IMG/VR virus record: IMGVR_UViG_3300021185_000977
Coordinates: 1 to 25,423 of that record
Source: a virus
Direction: 5' to 3' (one strand)
DNA length: 25,423 bases
Position 1 is the first letter of the stretch, and the number at the start of each line of letters is the position of its first letter. The translations under genes were made by a program, and so were the position numbers. The notes under the pieces are model-generated. The model was given only the letters and a program-made list of their open reading frames with translations. It was not told where the DNA came from and ran no database searches. Positions 1-8,533 of the stretch are shown here, piece after piece.

Positions 1-86
1 TTAGAAATTGAATCTTTATTTTCTTTCTCTCGGCAAGCTCTTGCTTTTGCGGAATAGTCTGTTGCTTTATATTGTTCACAGCCCAT
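1..86 (-). CDS. Truncated small hypothetical protein (5' part only)
   Basis: An ATG at 84-86 opens a frame that stays open for 28 codons to the left edge, so the C-terminus lies outside the window. It begins MGCEQYKATDYSAKAR and is Lys/Glu rich with two cysteines. The start lies 9 bases after the stop of the upstream 365-residue gene, and the gap is A/T-only like other leaders here, which supports a real gene. The MGC start could suggest a lipid-modified cysteine, but no hydrophobic segment precedes it, so I do not call a lipoprotein. Function is unknown. Confidence 0.5.
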   Translation of the reverse strand, partial: MGCEQYKATDYSAKARACREKENKDSIS

Positions 87-95
87 AAATTATAT

Positions 96-1193
96 TTAAG
101 ATTGAATTTGTTCTTCTACTTGTACTTTTTCTTGACCATCAGGCATTTGCTCCTCAGCAACTTCCTCTGAAACTTCAGGTGTTTTTAACCTTGGTTCTCC
201 AGATGGAAACTCTTTACCTATTTCTTTTTCTAAATACCATTTTTGATAATCTTTTTGAAACTTATCTTTTTGATTTTCTTTTAATGCGATACCTGGTCTT
301 AAATAAAAATCAGTTACTTCCGCTAAAACATTATTGTTAAAAGCTATTACTTGATCTGAACTTTGGTATGCACCAAGCAATCCAGCTGATATTTTATCCA
401 TAGTTAAAGTAAACGCTAAACTCTTACCTATTGTTTCCCTGTCTATTTCATAAAAATCTTGAACCATATTACCAGATAGATCTTTTGCAGTAAGTTTTAC
501 TTGACCGTCTTTATCTTTAACCCTGTATGTTTCTGTAACTCCACCTGTTAATACACCGGGATCTGAAGGATTTTTCGTAGGTTTTTGCTCAAATATTTCA
601 GGATTAGTTTGTTTAAACTCTTGATTTTCTTTTGTTGTATCCGGTATTGTAATAAACATGTCTTGAGTTTCTGACAATGTATTAATTTTATTAACTAAAA
701 GTCTTTCTACAAAAATACCATTTTCATCATATATAAGCCAAGCTAAATTATTTATATTTCCATCTACAGCTTCAAGATCTATCTTACCTTTTAAGTCATC
801 GTTTAATATGCTAAGCGCTATAAACCTACTTACTGGTGTGCCCATCATATCTAAACCACCCATTATTCCAGATATTTGAACCATATTATTCCAAACCTCT
901 GTGTTAGAAGCAATATTTTCCATACTTTGTTGTATAGTATTAACACTTTGTAAAATATCTTCAGTCATTTTTCTATCTCTAAGAGGACTTTCAGATGAGC
1001 CATTGTCAAGCTTTAGTTTTAAATCTGAATACAACTTTATATATGGATCAAAAAAACTACTCCAATCAACATCTTGTGATGGAGTATCATTTTCACCTAA
1101 CCTATAAGATAATGAAGACTGGTACTCAGAGATATAAAATTTAACCTCTTCGTTATCTTCTTTGTTTTTCACTAATTGTTCTTTTAGTCCCAT
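96..1193 (-). CDS. Hypothetical virion-associated protein, 365 aa
   Basis: I do not recognise the family. The protein is soluble, with an acidic N-terminal third (many Glu and Asp), a helical middle (about residues 75-125) and a Glu/Gln-rich tail of about 25 residues ending EEQIQS. There is no signal peptide or membrane segment. It follows the Ala/Gln-rich 274-residue protein by 12 bases and is the second-to-last gene visible downstream of the tail genes. In podovirus-like phages this place often holds proteins carried in the capsid or ejected with the DNA, so an internal virion or cargo role is plausible from position alone. The start has the usual leader (TTAAAATATG) and no Shine-Dalgarno motif. 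Confidence 0.75.
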   Translation of the reverse strand: MGLKEQLVKNKEDNEEVKFYISEYQSSLSYRLGENDTPSQDVDWSSFFDPYIKLYSDLKLKLDNGSSESPLRDRKMTEDILQSVNTIQQSMENIASNTEVWNNMVQISGIMGGLDMMGTPVSRFIALSILNDDLKGKIDLEAVDGNINNLAWLIYDENGIFVERLLVNKINTLSETQDMFITIPDTTKENQEFKQTNPEIFEQKPTKNPSDPGVLTGGVTETYRVKDKDGQVKLTAKDLSGNMVQDFYEIDRETIGKSLAFTLTMDKISAGLLGAYQSSDQVIAFNNNVLAEVTDFYLRPGIALKENQKDKFQKDYQKWYLEKEIGKEFPSGEPRLKTPEVSEEVAEEQMPDGQEKVQVEEQIQS

Positions 1194-1205
1194 ATTTTAA
1201 TTTTA

Positions 1206-2030
1206 TTAAGGCGTTGAAGCTGGAGCTGGTGTTCCGTTAATATTTATGTTTATTGGATTACCACCACCACCACCACTAGAAGGCGATTGAAATTTATTAG
1301 CAAATTTTCCTACATTGCCAAGCATACCTCCGGCCGCTGCAGAATCCACTAAACCACCAACACTACTAGCTATATCACCTATTGCGTTTGCTTTTTGCAT
1401 AGACATATTATACTCACCAGCTTTAGCTGCTTTATAATTTCCTCGTAAATAATTCATTTTACTAACATCTCTTCTTTCCTGTGCATTAAACTTAAATGTT
1501 CTACCTTGAGCATCTGCCGTTTGCATTCTTCTACCTTCTTGTATGTTTACGTTTTGTACTCTAACTTGTTCTCTAGTTTGTGCAGCTTGTAATCTTTCTT
1601 CACCTCCAGCTCTCATTTTTTCATTAGCAACTTCTTGTTGTTCTATACTAGCTGAAACACCTTTTTTACTTTGTAATGCAGCTTGTGCTAAAGCAGTTGC
1701 ACCACCAGCACCCGCGCCTGTAGCTCTTAATGTATCTAAAGTATTTGCTAAAGCAATATCTGCTTCTTCTATCTGCATTTCAGCAGCAGCAGTAGAAACG
1801 CTTAAGCTAGCATATGGGTTGCTTAAGTTACCGCTAAGATCTTTAGCCATAGAACTTAAGTTAGCAAAGTTATCATAAGGATTAATTACCTTTTGTCTTC
1901 CTTTTTCAAGACTAGCCATTTCAGCTGTAGCCTTTTTTCTATCAGCAGCATATCTTCTCTGATTTCGTTTAGCAGCTGCTTTTTTAGCAAAACCACCAAC
2001 TATACCGCCAATTGCTTTAAATAATCCCAT
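1206..2030 (-). CDS. Putative internal virion / DNA-ejection protein, 274 aa
   Basis: The protein starts MGLFKAIGGIVGGFAKKAAA, a glycine/alanine-rich stretch that could form an amphipathic helix and then turns strongly basic (KRNQRRYAADRKK, residues 21-33). Residues 80-210 are Ala, Gln, Glu and Arg rich with little Pro, typical of long helices; residues 215-240 form another Gly/Ala-rich hydrophobic patch. The C-terminus is a flexible Ser/Gly/Asn tail. This composition resembles ejected internal virion proteins such as T7 gp14 or P22 ejection proteins, which cross or line the cell envelope during DNA entry. The match is by composition and position just after the tail genes, not by motif. Leader: ATATAAATTATG. 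Confidence 0.7.
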   Translation of the reverse strand: MGLFKAIGGIVGGFAKKAAAKRNQRRYAADRKKATAEMASLEKGRQKVINPYDNFANLSSMAKDLSGNLSNPYASLSVSTAAAEMQIEEADIALANTLDTLRATGAGAGGATALAQAALQSKKGVSASIEQQEVANEKMRAGGEERLQAAQTREQVRVQNVNIQEGRRMQTADAQGRTFKFNAQERRDVSKMNYLRGNYKAAKAGEYNMSMQKANAIGDIASSVGGLVDSAAAGGMLGNVGKFANKFQSPSSGGGGGNPINININGTPAPASTP

Positions 2031-2041
2031 AATTTATATTG

Positions 2042-3427
2042 TTAATATGATGATTCAACTATGTTGCTAGACACAGCGAATAGCTCATTTTTTACATTGT
2101 TATCTTGTGTGTTGTTAATGGTCATAATAACTGTAGACCAAAAACCTTTTATACCTGAAACATCAGAGCCCCAAATTACTTCACCTTGTTCAGGTGTTAA
2201 AGCTTGAGAATACTGTTGTTGTAAGTTTGCGAAAAATTTATTTTCTTTTTTCTTAAAATTTAAACTAAATAATTGTTGCTCTAATTGAGCCATAGAAGTA
2301 GCCGCGGCGTATGCACCAATAGGTAATGTTGAGTCTGATGAGCTAGCAATCATTGATTGTAGTGACCAACCTGGCGAACCCTCGTAGTTTATAGTTTTAA
2401 AGTTTTTTACTACAGATGGATTTGAATTTAATACAACAGTAACGTTTGAAGGTTGAACAGTAAACTCTGCCCCTGCACCAACATAAAAACTACCATAGTT
2501 ACCAGAGTGATGTTTCCATAATAAACCTTTTTTAAATGTGTATAAATTTGTTTTTAAACTATTTATATAATCAGGTTTATAAGTAAAAAAGCTAGTCCAA
2601 CCTTGAACATCTTCATCATAACTAACAGTGTTATAATCTCCACCACTAGGAGTAGTATTTTGTATTGACAATACATAGTTCTTGTTATGTAGATCAAAAC
2701 CGCCTCTTATTTTATCAACTATAGAATTACCTTGACCATCAACAGCTGAAAGCTTATCTCTAAAAAAATCATGCATACCGTATCCTGATATTTCTACAAT
2801 TTCACCACCAGTAGACAATCTAAGCACTGCATTTCTTTTTCTATCAGTAAAATATTTTCTATAACCATATACAGCAAAACTTTCTGGATCTTGAGAAATA
2901 CCATATTCACCTTTAAAAGCTACAATTTGTCCAATAACTAATCTTCCAGATGTAGTTAAAGCTGCTCCTTCTGCAGAATAAATAGCATCTTTATCTATTA
3001 AAGCTCTACTAATTTTATCTTCTTGAAATATAATAAGGTTTGTATCTTCAGCATATAACTTTTGTATAGAACCATTAGCTGGATCTACAGATCTAGTTAT
3101 GTCTTCTGCTACAGAAAATTGATTAGTATTGTTAATACCTGTTCTAGAATTGTATATACCTGAATATATTAAAGTGTTTATTCTGTTTTGTTGACCTGGA
3201 TGTGTTTCTACTATATAAGCTTTAACTCCAAAATCAACAGAAGTATTATTATAACCACCTCTAATTCTAGATTCTTCTATATACCAGTCAGTTGCCGGCG
3301 TAGATGTATAATCAGCTGGCACATTTTCATATGGGGCTACAGGTGTAGAAGGAGAATTACCAACTACATTTGTCATCTTTTTAACCCAAAACGTGTTAAA
3401 GTAATTTAATTCTAGCTTCTTAGACAT
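2042..3427 (-). CDS. Tail muzzle/nozzle-type protein, C-terminal half, 461 aa
   Basis: This looks like a beta-rich tail protein. Residues 51-62 contain EESRIRGGYNN, followed by short Tyr/Phe/Gly-rich strand-turn units: NSRTGINNTNQFSV, SIQKLYAEDTNLIIFQED, RALIDKDAIYSAEG, AVYGYRKYFTD and RNAVLRLS. Such repeated strands fit a beta-propeller as in short-tail nozzle, stabilisation or muzzle proteins (P22 gp10, T7 gp12, crAss-like muzzle). From memory, similar segments occur in large tail proteins of marine and crAss-like phages, there joined to a partner like the 1213-residue protein just upstream. Only 33 bases separate the two genes, so this may be the second half of one ancestral protein. The fold is inferred, not computed. 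Confidence 0.7.
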   Translation of the reverse strand: MSKKLELNYFNTFWVKKMTNVVGNSPSTPVAPYENVPADYTSTPATDWYIEESRIRGGYNNTSVDFGVKAYIVETHPGQQNRINTLIYSGIYNSRTGINNTNQFSVAEDITRSVDPANGSIQKLYAEDTNLIIFQEDKISRALIDKDAIYSAEGAALTTSGRLVIGQIVAFKGEYGISQDPESFAVYGYRKYFTDRKRNAVLRLSTGGEIVEISGYGMHDFFRDKLSAVDGQGNSIVDKIRGGFDLHNKNYVLSIQNTTPSGGDYNTVSYDEDVQGWTSFFTYKPDYINSLKTNLYTFKKGLLWKHHSGNYGSFYVGAGAEFTVQPSNVTVVLNSNPSVVKNFKTINYEGSPGWSLQSMIASSSDSTLPIGAYAAATSMAQLEQQLFSLNFKKKENKFFANLQQQYSQALTPEQGEVIWGSDVSGIKGFWSTVIMTINNTQDNNVKNELFAVSSNIVESSY

Positions 3428-3460
3428 AATTTATTATCACTTATTTTTTAGCAACATTAC

Positions 3461-6400
3461 TTAAAAATCAATACCACAATAACCTACTTTTATAACAACT
3501 CCGCTACTATTTACTTGAAATAATCTTCTACTAGTTCCTGTATTAGGATTATTAACAGGACCACAGTCGAAAGAATAAAATCCTTGTTGTGCTAAAGGAG
3601 AGGTGTTCCCAGTTGGTCCTTGCCTTATAACATCATTAACCTGTGGCGTACCACTGTTTGTTGTGTTGTTATAATATAAATTTGATCCACAACTTGTAAC
3701 TTGTTGATTATTAGCGGGACAAGCAGTTGGTATGTTACCTATCATAGGAGAGGCATTAAAAGGGAATCCAATTACGGCATTTTGAACAATTACATTTTGA
3801 GTTACTTCATCAAAAGCAGCACCAACACCATTGTTTGCATCTGTTAACCTTATAACTATAGCGTAAGTACCTGGGTTTGCTAAATTCTGACCCAAAACTC
3901 CAGCAGAAGTTATTGTAAACGCTGATGAAGAAGGTGTAACACTTGTTATAGAAAATTGTAATTGACTTTGATTATTTATAATAGAGCCGTTAACACCCGC
4001 AAATGTTCTTATATTAGAATTTACAGTTGAATTATTGTTTGTTATAGTACTAGGTGATTGGTTTGTTATAGTTGGATCAACGTTTTGTAATGATCCTGTT
4101 ATTTGCAGTGTTCCTGAAGATATACCAGTGCTAGTAGTAATAGTAAAAGACAAAGTAAAAACGTCGTTTACAGCACTGCTATCGTTATAAGTAAACCCTG
4201 AATCTATATAAAAATTAAATCCGTTTGTAGTACCATCAGCTGCAACGGGAAATCCAGAGTTTTGATTTTTTACTTTTATCCTACTGTCACTGCTGACAAA
4301 GTTGTTAAGTGTTGTTCCGGTTAAAACTTGACCAGTTTTATCAGTAGGAACTAAATCAGCCGAAAGCACGTAGGCAGTAAGGCCTGGTGATAAAGCTTCG
4401 TTTTGTGACCAAGTGTACGGTTGAAAACCTGTAGCACCATTAAAATCAGTTAATATGTCCGCATTTAAATCTGCTATTAAACCTACAGTCGAAGTTTCCC
4501 AATAAATATCTAATAAAGAATCTACAGGTTCAGTTTCATATATAGCTAAATGAGGAACCATAGCGCTTGCAGGAGTAGAGTCTACACCTATATCTTTAGA
4601 TGTAGAAATTCTAGCTATAAGAGGGTTTGTATCTATTTGATAAACACTATTTAAACCGACTACACTTAAACTAGAATAAAGCTCAATAGTGTTATTAGCG
4701 GGCACAATCTCTAAAGACATGTTAGAGTCATTAGCTACTGAAATACTAATTGCTGTATCTGTTAGCGGTATTGTTCCAGTGTTTGTAGAAAAAGGATAAA
4801 ACTGTGTGTTGTCTGTTAAAGTGTTTTCAACTCTACCGTATAATTGCACAGAACTTCGATACTGTTTTTGATCAGGACCTACTTCTGTAAGATCTCTAGG
4901 TATCTTATTAATATTATCATTTAATAAAACTATATTAGATGTGTTTGCATCATTTGGAAAAAGAGTAACTGGTGTGACACCTGTTTGATCAGGGTATCCT
5001 TTTATAATACCTGGAAGATAAACATTATAATAATCTTGTTCATTTTGTTTAACTACAATTTTATATGAATACCAACCGTTTGGATTTATAATATAAGTAA
5101 ACTTAATACCAGTGCTTCCATAAATACTTGAATTTATAGGTTCTCTAGTATATACCTCATAAACTTGACCAGCTAAACTTACTACTTTTATAACTTCTTC
5201 AAAATCTATATATTCTCCACGTAAATAATCACCTACTTGAGGAACGTTAGCAACACTTCCTGTAACTGTAAATTTGTAAAGAAAACCAGCACCACCTAAT
5301 ACAGGCACTGATGCTGTCACTAAATTTATATTAGTAATTGTACTTGCATCAAATCCGTCTATTGTTGTAGATCTAGCTGTTGCATACATACCTGAATGTC
5401 CTGATGCTAAAGGCTCTGGATCTAATATTTCATTCTCTACAATAATACTTAAAGCGTCACCAAACCAATCCCTAACGCTTGGTGAAGTTTGTGATGCATT
5501 ATTATATGGACTATATACAGTTGAACCACCATATTTAACACCATTAAGTGTAATAGTGTTTTCTATATCTTCACTAGCTAATATAACAGATGATTGTCTG
5601 CCAAATTTATCAGCAAGAATAAAACCTACTTGATAGTTTCTATTTTGTTTAACTGAATGATTAGGAAATTCTGCCCAGTTTTGAAAATCTGGACTTGTAT
5701 CTTTTGGTCCTACACCAACTTTATAATTTATAGAGCTTGGTGGTGTATATTTATCTTTAAAATTACCATATATTATTCTATTACCAGCTGTTTCTTGGCT
5801 ATATGCAGTTACAGGAACTTTATCAAAAACTCTAGTTGTCTGGTTTTCAGGTAGTGTTCTAAATGGTTTACTTGATTGATATTGGTAAGTTAGTATATTG
5901 TTAGAAGATCTAGCTATCATACTGTTTAAAGGAATAGTATCAACTACTTTTACAGCTCTACTTTCAGCTTCTTTATATAAAATATCTAAACCTATTATTT
6001 TATACGAACTATTCGCTAGAGTACTTAAGTTTTCAATAGCATCAGGGAGCTCAATAGCTAATTCAACATTTTGAACACCGTTTTCCATTAACTCAAGAAC
6101 AGTACTCTTATATACCTCATCTTCATTTCCAGCTAAAATATACCCTTTTTGTTTAGGTATAAAAGCTATAGGACTAAAAGGTGCCATTATAGAATATTCA
6201 CCATCATCAAACTGATACCTATAGCTAAACCTTGCATATCTTGATTCTAAAAAATCAGGATCACCTGGCCAAGTAGCAGCACTTCCATTATTAAAATCAT
6301 ATGTTATTTCTTCACCTGTCATTTTAGTTGAAAGAAAATATAAAGTATAACCACTTGTTATAGCAGCAGGTAAAACTTCATTCATTGTAACCGTAGTTCC

Positions 6401-7102
6401 AGAAACACTTTCTACGTATAAATAAGCTTCAGCGCCCAAAAGAGCCACTGCACTATTACCGTTATAAACAGCTAAAGACATTCCTTTTTTTACACCAGCA
6501 GAAGCTGGTATAGTTAATGCATTTGTTATAGGATTAGGTGTTGTAATTCCAGTTACTGTTATTTTATTTAATAAACTTATAGGTTTATACGGGCTATATT
6601 TAGCTACAGATATTTGATAATCATTTGTATAATAATTGTCAAATTGAGAGGACAATTTAATGTTAATTTTTCTAGGAGGATTAACATTGTCAGTAAAAAA
6701 TAATAAGTCTTCTATTAAACTAGTTGCTGTTATAGGGTTTGAAGTATTAAAATTTAAAAAATCACCTTGAACTAAAGTAACATAGTTATCTGGCTCTGTG
6801 TATTCATATATAACACTATCAGTATTGTTTGTTCCAAATATAAATATACGAGAATTGTTTTTATCCACATGTGTTCCTATTATTTCTAAACCAGTTAGCA
6901 GTGGTGTAAAATTTGATGGATTACTACTTGAACTAGGAACTAATTCGTTACCTCTAACAGTTTCTAAAGCACCTATATCATCATCTTCTGATTTACCTAC
7001 AGATATATTCTGTGCATCTCTATATTCACCATTAGGTATTAATCTATCGTCCAGATCTTTATTCATCTTGGACTTTAGAAAACTATTCTTTATTTCCGCC
7101 AT
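3461..7102 (-). CDS. Large tail protein: muzzle/nozzle-type propeller with C-terminal Ig/cadherin-like domain, 1213 aa
   Basis: This is the largest gene in the window. The N-terminus (residues 8-53) has a characteristic arrangement: FLKSKMNKDLDDRLIPNGEY, then RDAQNISVGKSEDDDIGALE and GNELV. T7 gp12 and P22 gp10-type nozzle proteins open with comparable logic before their propellers. Residues 187-257 look like an inserted beta module (KKGMSLAVYNG to SGYTLYFLS). Around 840-870 a linker (YETEPVDSLLDIYWET) precedes an Ig/cadherin-like region at about 890-1105 rich in Ser, Thr, Asn and short strands. The last 100 residues have four cysteines (in CPANNQQVTSC, YSFDCG and VGYCGIDF) and may bind a receptor. 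It probably forms the distal tail and meets the host surface. It starts four bases before the previous stop, in another frame. Confidence 0.8.
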   Translation of the reverse strand: MAEIKNSFLKSKMNKDLDDRLIPNGEYRDAQNISVGKSEDDDIGALETVRGNELVPSSSSNPSNFTPLLTGLEIIGTHVDKNNSRIFIFGTNNTDSVIYEYTEPDNYVTLVQGDFLNFNTSNPITATSLIEDLLFFTDNVNPPRKINIKLSSQFDNYYTNDYQISVAKYSPYKPISLLNKITVTGITTPNPITNALTIPASAGVKKGMSLAVYNGNSAVALLGAEAYLYVESVSGTTVTMNEVLPAAITSGYTLYFLSTKMTGEEITYDFNNGSAATWPGDPDFLESRYARFSYRYQFDDGEYSIMAPFSPIAFIPKQKGYILAGNEDEVYKSTVLELMENGVQNVELAIELPDAIENLSTLANSSYKIIGLDILYKEAESRAVKVVDTIPLNSMIARSSNNILTYQYQSSKPFRTLPENQTTRVFDKVPVTAYSQETAGNRIIYGNFKDKYTPPSSINYKVGVGPKDTSPDFQNWAEFPNHSVKQNRNYQVGFILADKFGRQSSVILASEDIENTITLNGVKYGGSTVYSPYNNASQTSPSVRDWFGDALSIIVENEILDPEPLASGHSGMYATARSTTIDGFDASTITNINLVTASVPVLGGAGFLYKFTVTGSVANVPQVGDYLRGEYIDFEEVIKVVSLAGQVYEVYTREPINSSIYGSTGIKFTYIINPNGWYSYKIVVKQNEQDYYNVYLPGIIKGYPDQTGVTPVTLFPNDANTSNIVLLNDNINKIPRDLTEVGPDQKQYRSSVQLYGRVENTLTDNTQFYPFSTNTGTIPLTDTAISISVANDSNMSLEIVPANNTIELYSSLSVVGLNSVYQIDTNPLIARISTSKDIGVDSTPASAMVPHLAIYETEPVDSLLDIYWETSTVGLIADLNADILTDFNGATGFQPYTWSQNEALSPGLTAYVLSADLVPTDKTGQVLTGTTLNNFVSSDSRIKVKNQNSGFPVAADGTTNGFNFYIDSGFTYNDSSAVNDVFTLSFTITTSTGISSGTLQITGSLQNVDPTITNQSPSTITNNNSTVNSNIRTFAGVNGSIINNQSQLQFSITSVTPSSSAFTITSAGVLGQNLANPGTYAIVIRLTDANNGVGAAFDEVTQNVIVQNAVIGFPFNASPMIGNIPTACPANNQQVTSCGSNLYYNNTTNSGTPQVNDVIRQGPTGNTSPLAQQGFYSFDCGPVNNPNTGTSRRLFQVNSSGVVIKVGYCGIDF

Positions 7103-7105
7103 GTA

Positions 7106-8527
7106 TTAAAATTTAAGCCATTTAGACTTGTTTCTCATAACTTGAACTATTTCATCAAGCTTGATATTAGATATTCTTATCTTAGCATTTCTAAGTTTAG
7201 CACTTCTTTCTCTCTTAAACCTTTGCACTACATATTCTTGTACACCTACTCTAGTAGATAGTATTGAATATATAATATGTGCATATAAAGCTTCTTCAGC
7301 AAGTTTAGGTATTTTTATATCTTCATCATACGCATTACCATCAGATATATATTCTAATATTATTAATTTTTCTTTTAAATCACTAGAAAAACCAAATTGA
7401 CCTTTTCTATCATCAACTATAAACCATCCATTTCTTTGACTAGTAACAGGATTTAAACCATATCTTTGACCTAAAGCATTGTTGTAATAGTTTTGCCAAT
7501 ACAAATCAGCTACATTATAATCATTTAAAAAAGCACCACTTAATTTTCTAGGATTATTAACATCCCAAGCCTCTGTTATCTTTGACGTTAACTCTGTATT
7601 GCTATTATTACTGTCTTGAACTATAGAACCATCATCAGCTTGTGTAGGTGTTGCGTATGGTCTTAATGTTAATTCATTAGCTGGATATATAGTATGTTGA
7701 ACACCCATTTGATCTACCCATGAAAGCCTTGTGTAATTCACATAGTCTTGAGGCATTGTTAATGTTAAACTTAAAGGAACTGTAAGTTCTTGAGACCTTA
7801 TACTTTTTAAAGTGTCATAACTAAATTCTTGTAAACCACGTTTAGCATGAAACATAACGTCAGTTCTTTCTACACTTGGTATTAATTTACCATGCCCAAC
7901 GTATGCAACTAAAAAGTTATTAATTATATCATCTAATCTAGTGTAAGAGTAACTTCCATTATTATCCCAAACAGTATCTTCGTTTAATTGTATTTTAATA
8001 AACGAACTAGCTGGTAATTTTGCGTTTATAGTTACTACATTATTTGACTCAGAAAAAGGTTGAACAAGTTTAAACGTTAAAACATCTAGGTTTGCTACAG
8101 CTACGGCTAAGTTGTTTACACATGTAAACGTTTGATTACCTGCCGCAACACTTGCTATAACACCTACAAAACTACCATCAGCTTTTAAAATAGTCATACC
8201 TACCAACACGTTTGTATTAGCAGCTGCAACAGTAACATTTTTTTGATTAACTGCGGAAACTGTATTACTTGTTCCCGTGGTTGAAGCTATAGCGCTAGAA
8301 GGTGTTAACTCAGTCCACGTTAATGCGTTTGGACTAGTAAATATTTTAAAATTATTTAAATTATAACCATTAGATGCAATATCAGAACTGCCAAAAACTA
8401 AATTAGTATCAAAAGTAGATGTAAAAGTTTGCCCAACACTTGATGTTGAAGATGTTTGCTCCTGCTGCGCTCCAGCGTAATATTGTCTGTTAGTTTCGGT
8501 TATCAAACCACCATTAGGTATAGGCAT
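7106..8527 (-). CDS. Neck/ring (head-tail connector) protein, elaborated paralog, 473 aa
   Basis: Residues 199-245 (DDIINNFLVAYVGHGKLIP, then FHAKRGLQEFSYDTLKS) and 405-426 (KIPKLAEEALYAHIIYSIL) match residues 14-58 and 142-161 of the 194-residue protein two genes upstream. The core is therefore the same ring-protein fold, interrupted by about 160 extra residues and preceded by about 195 more. The N-terminal part has a beta-rich unit (residues 25-85 and 155-185), itself split by a small beta module at about 88-152 containing GMTILKADGSFVGVIASV. Basic C-terminus (RFKRERSAKLRNAKIR). It likely stacks below the portal as part of the neck, by analogy with the ring proteins of crAss-like virions. 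Its stop codon precedes the muzzle gene by three bases. Confidence 0.75.
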   Translation of the reverse strand: MPIPNGGLITETNRQYYAGAQQEQTSSTSSVGQTFTSTFDTNLVFGSSDIASNGYNLNNFKIFTSPNALTWTELTPSSAIASTTGTSNTVSAVNQKNVTVAAANTNVLVGMTILKADGSFVGVIASVAAGNQTFTCVNNLAVAVANLDVLTFKLVQPFSESNNVVTINAKLPASSFIKIQLNEDTVWDNNGSYSYTRLDDIINNFLVAYVGHGKLIPSVERTDVMFHAKRGLQEFSYDTLKSIRSQELTVPLSLTLTMPQDYVNYTRLSWVDQMGVQHTIYPANELTLRPYATPTQADDGSIVQDSNNSNTELTSKITEAWDVNNPRKLSGAFLNDYNVADLYWQNYYNNALGQRYGLNPVTSQRNGWFIVDDRKGQFGFSSDLKEKLIILEYISDGNAYDEDIKIPKLAEEALYAHIIYSILSTRVGVQEYVVQRFKRERSAKLRNAKIRISNIKLDEIVQVMRNKSKWLKF

Positions 8528-8533
8528 ATCTTA

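Noticed and set aside
901-1107. Plus-strand open frames such as this one and those at 1543-1878, 14979-15332 and 19033-19341
   Set aside because: They lie antisense within well-supported minus-strand genes, have Cys/Ser/Leu-rich compositions typical of reverse reading, and show no leader or family features.
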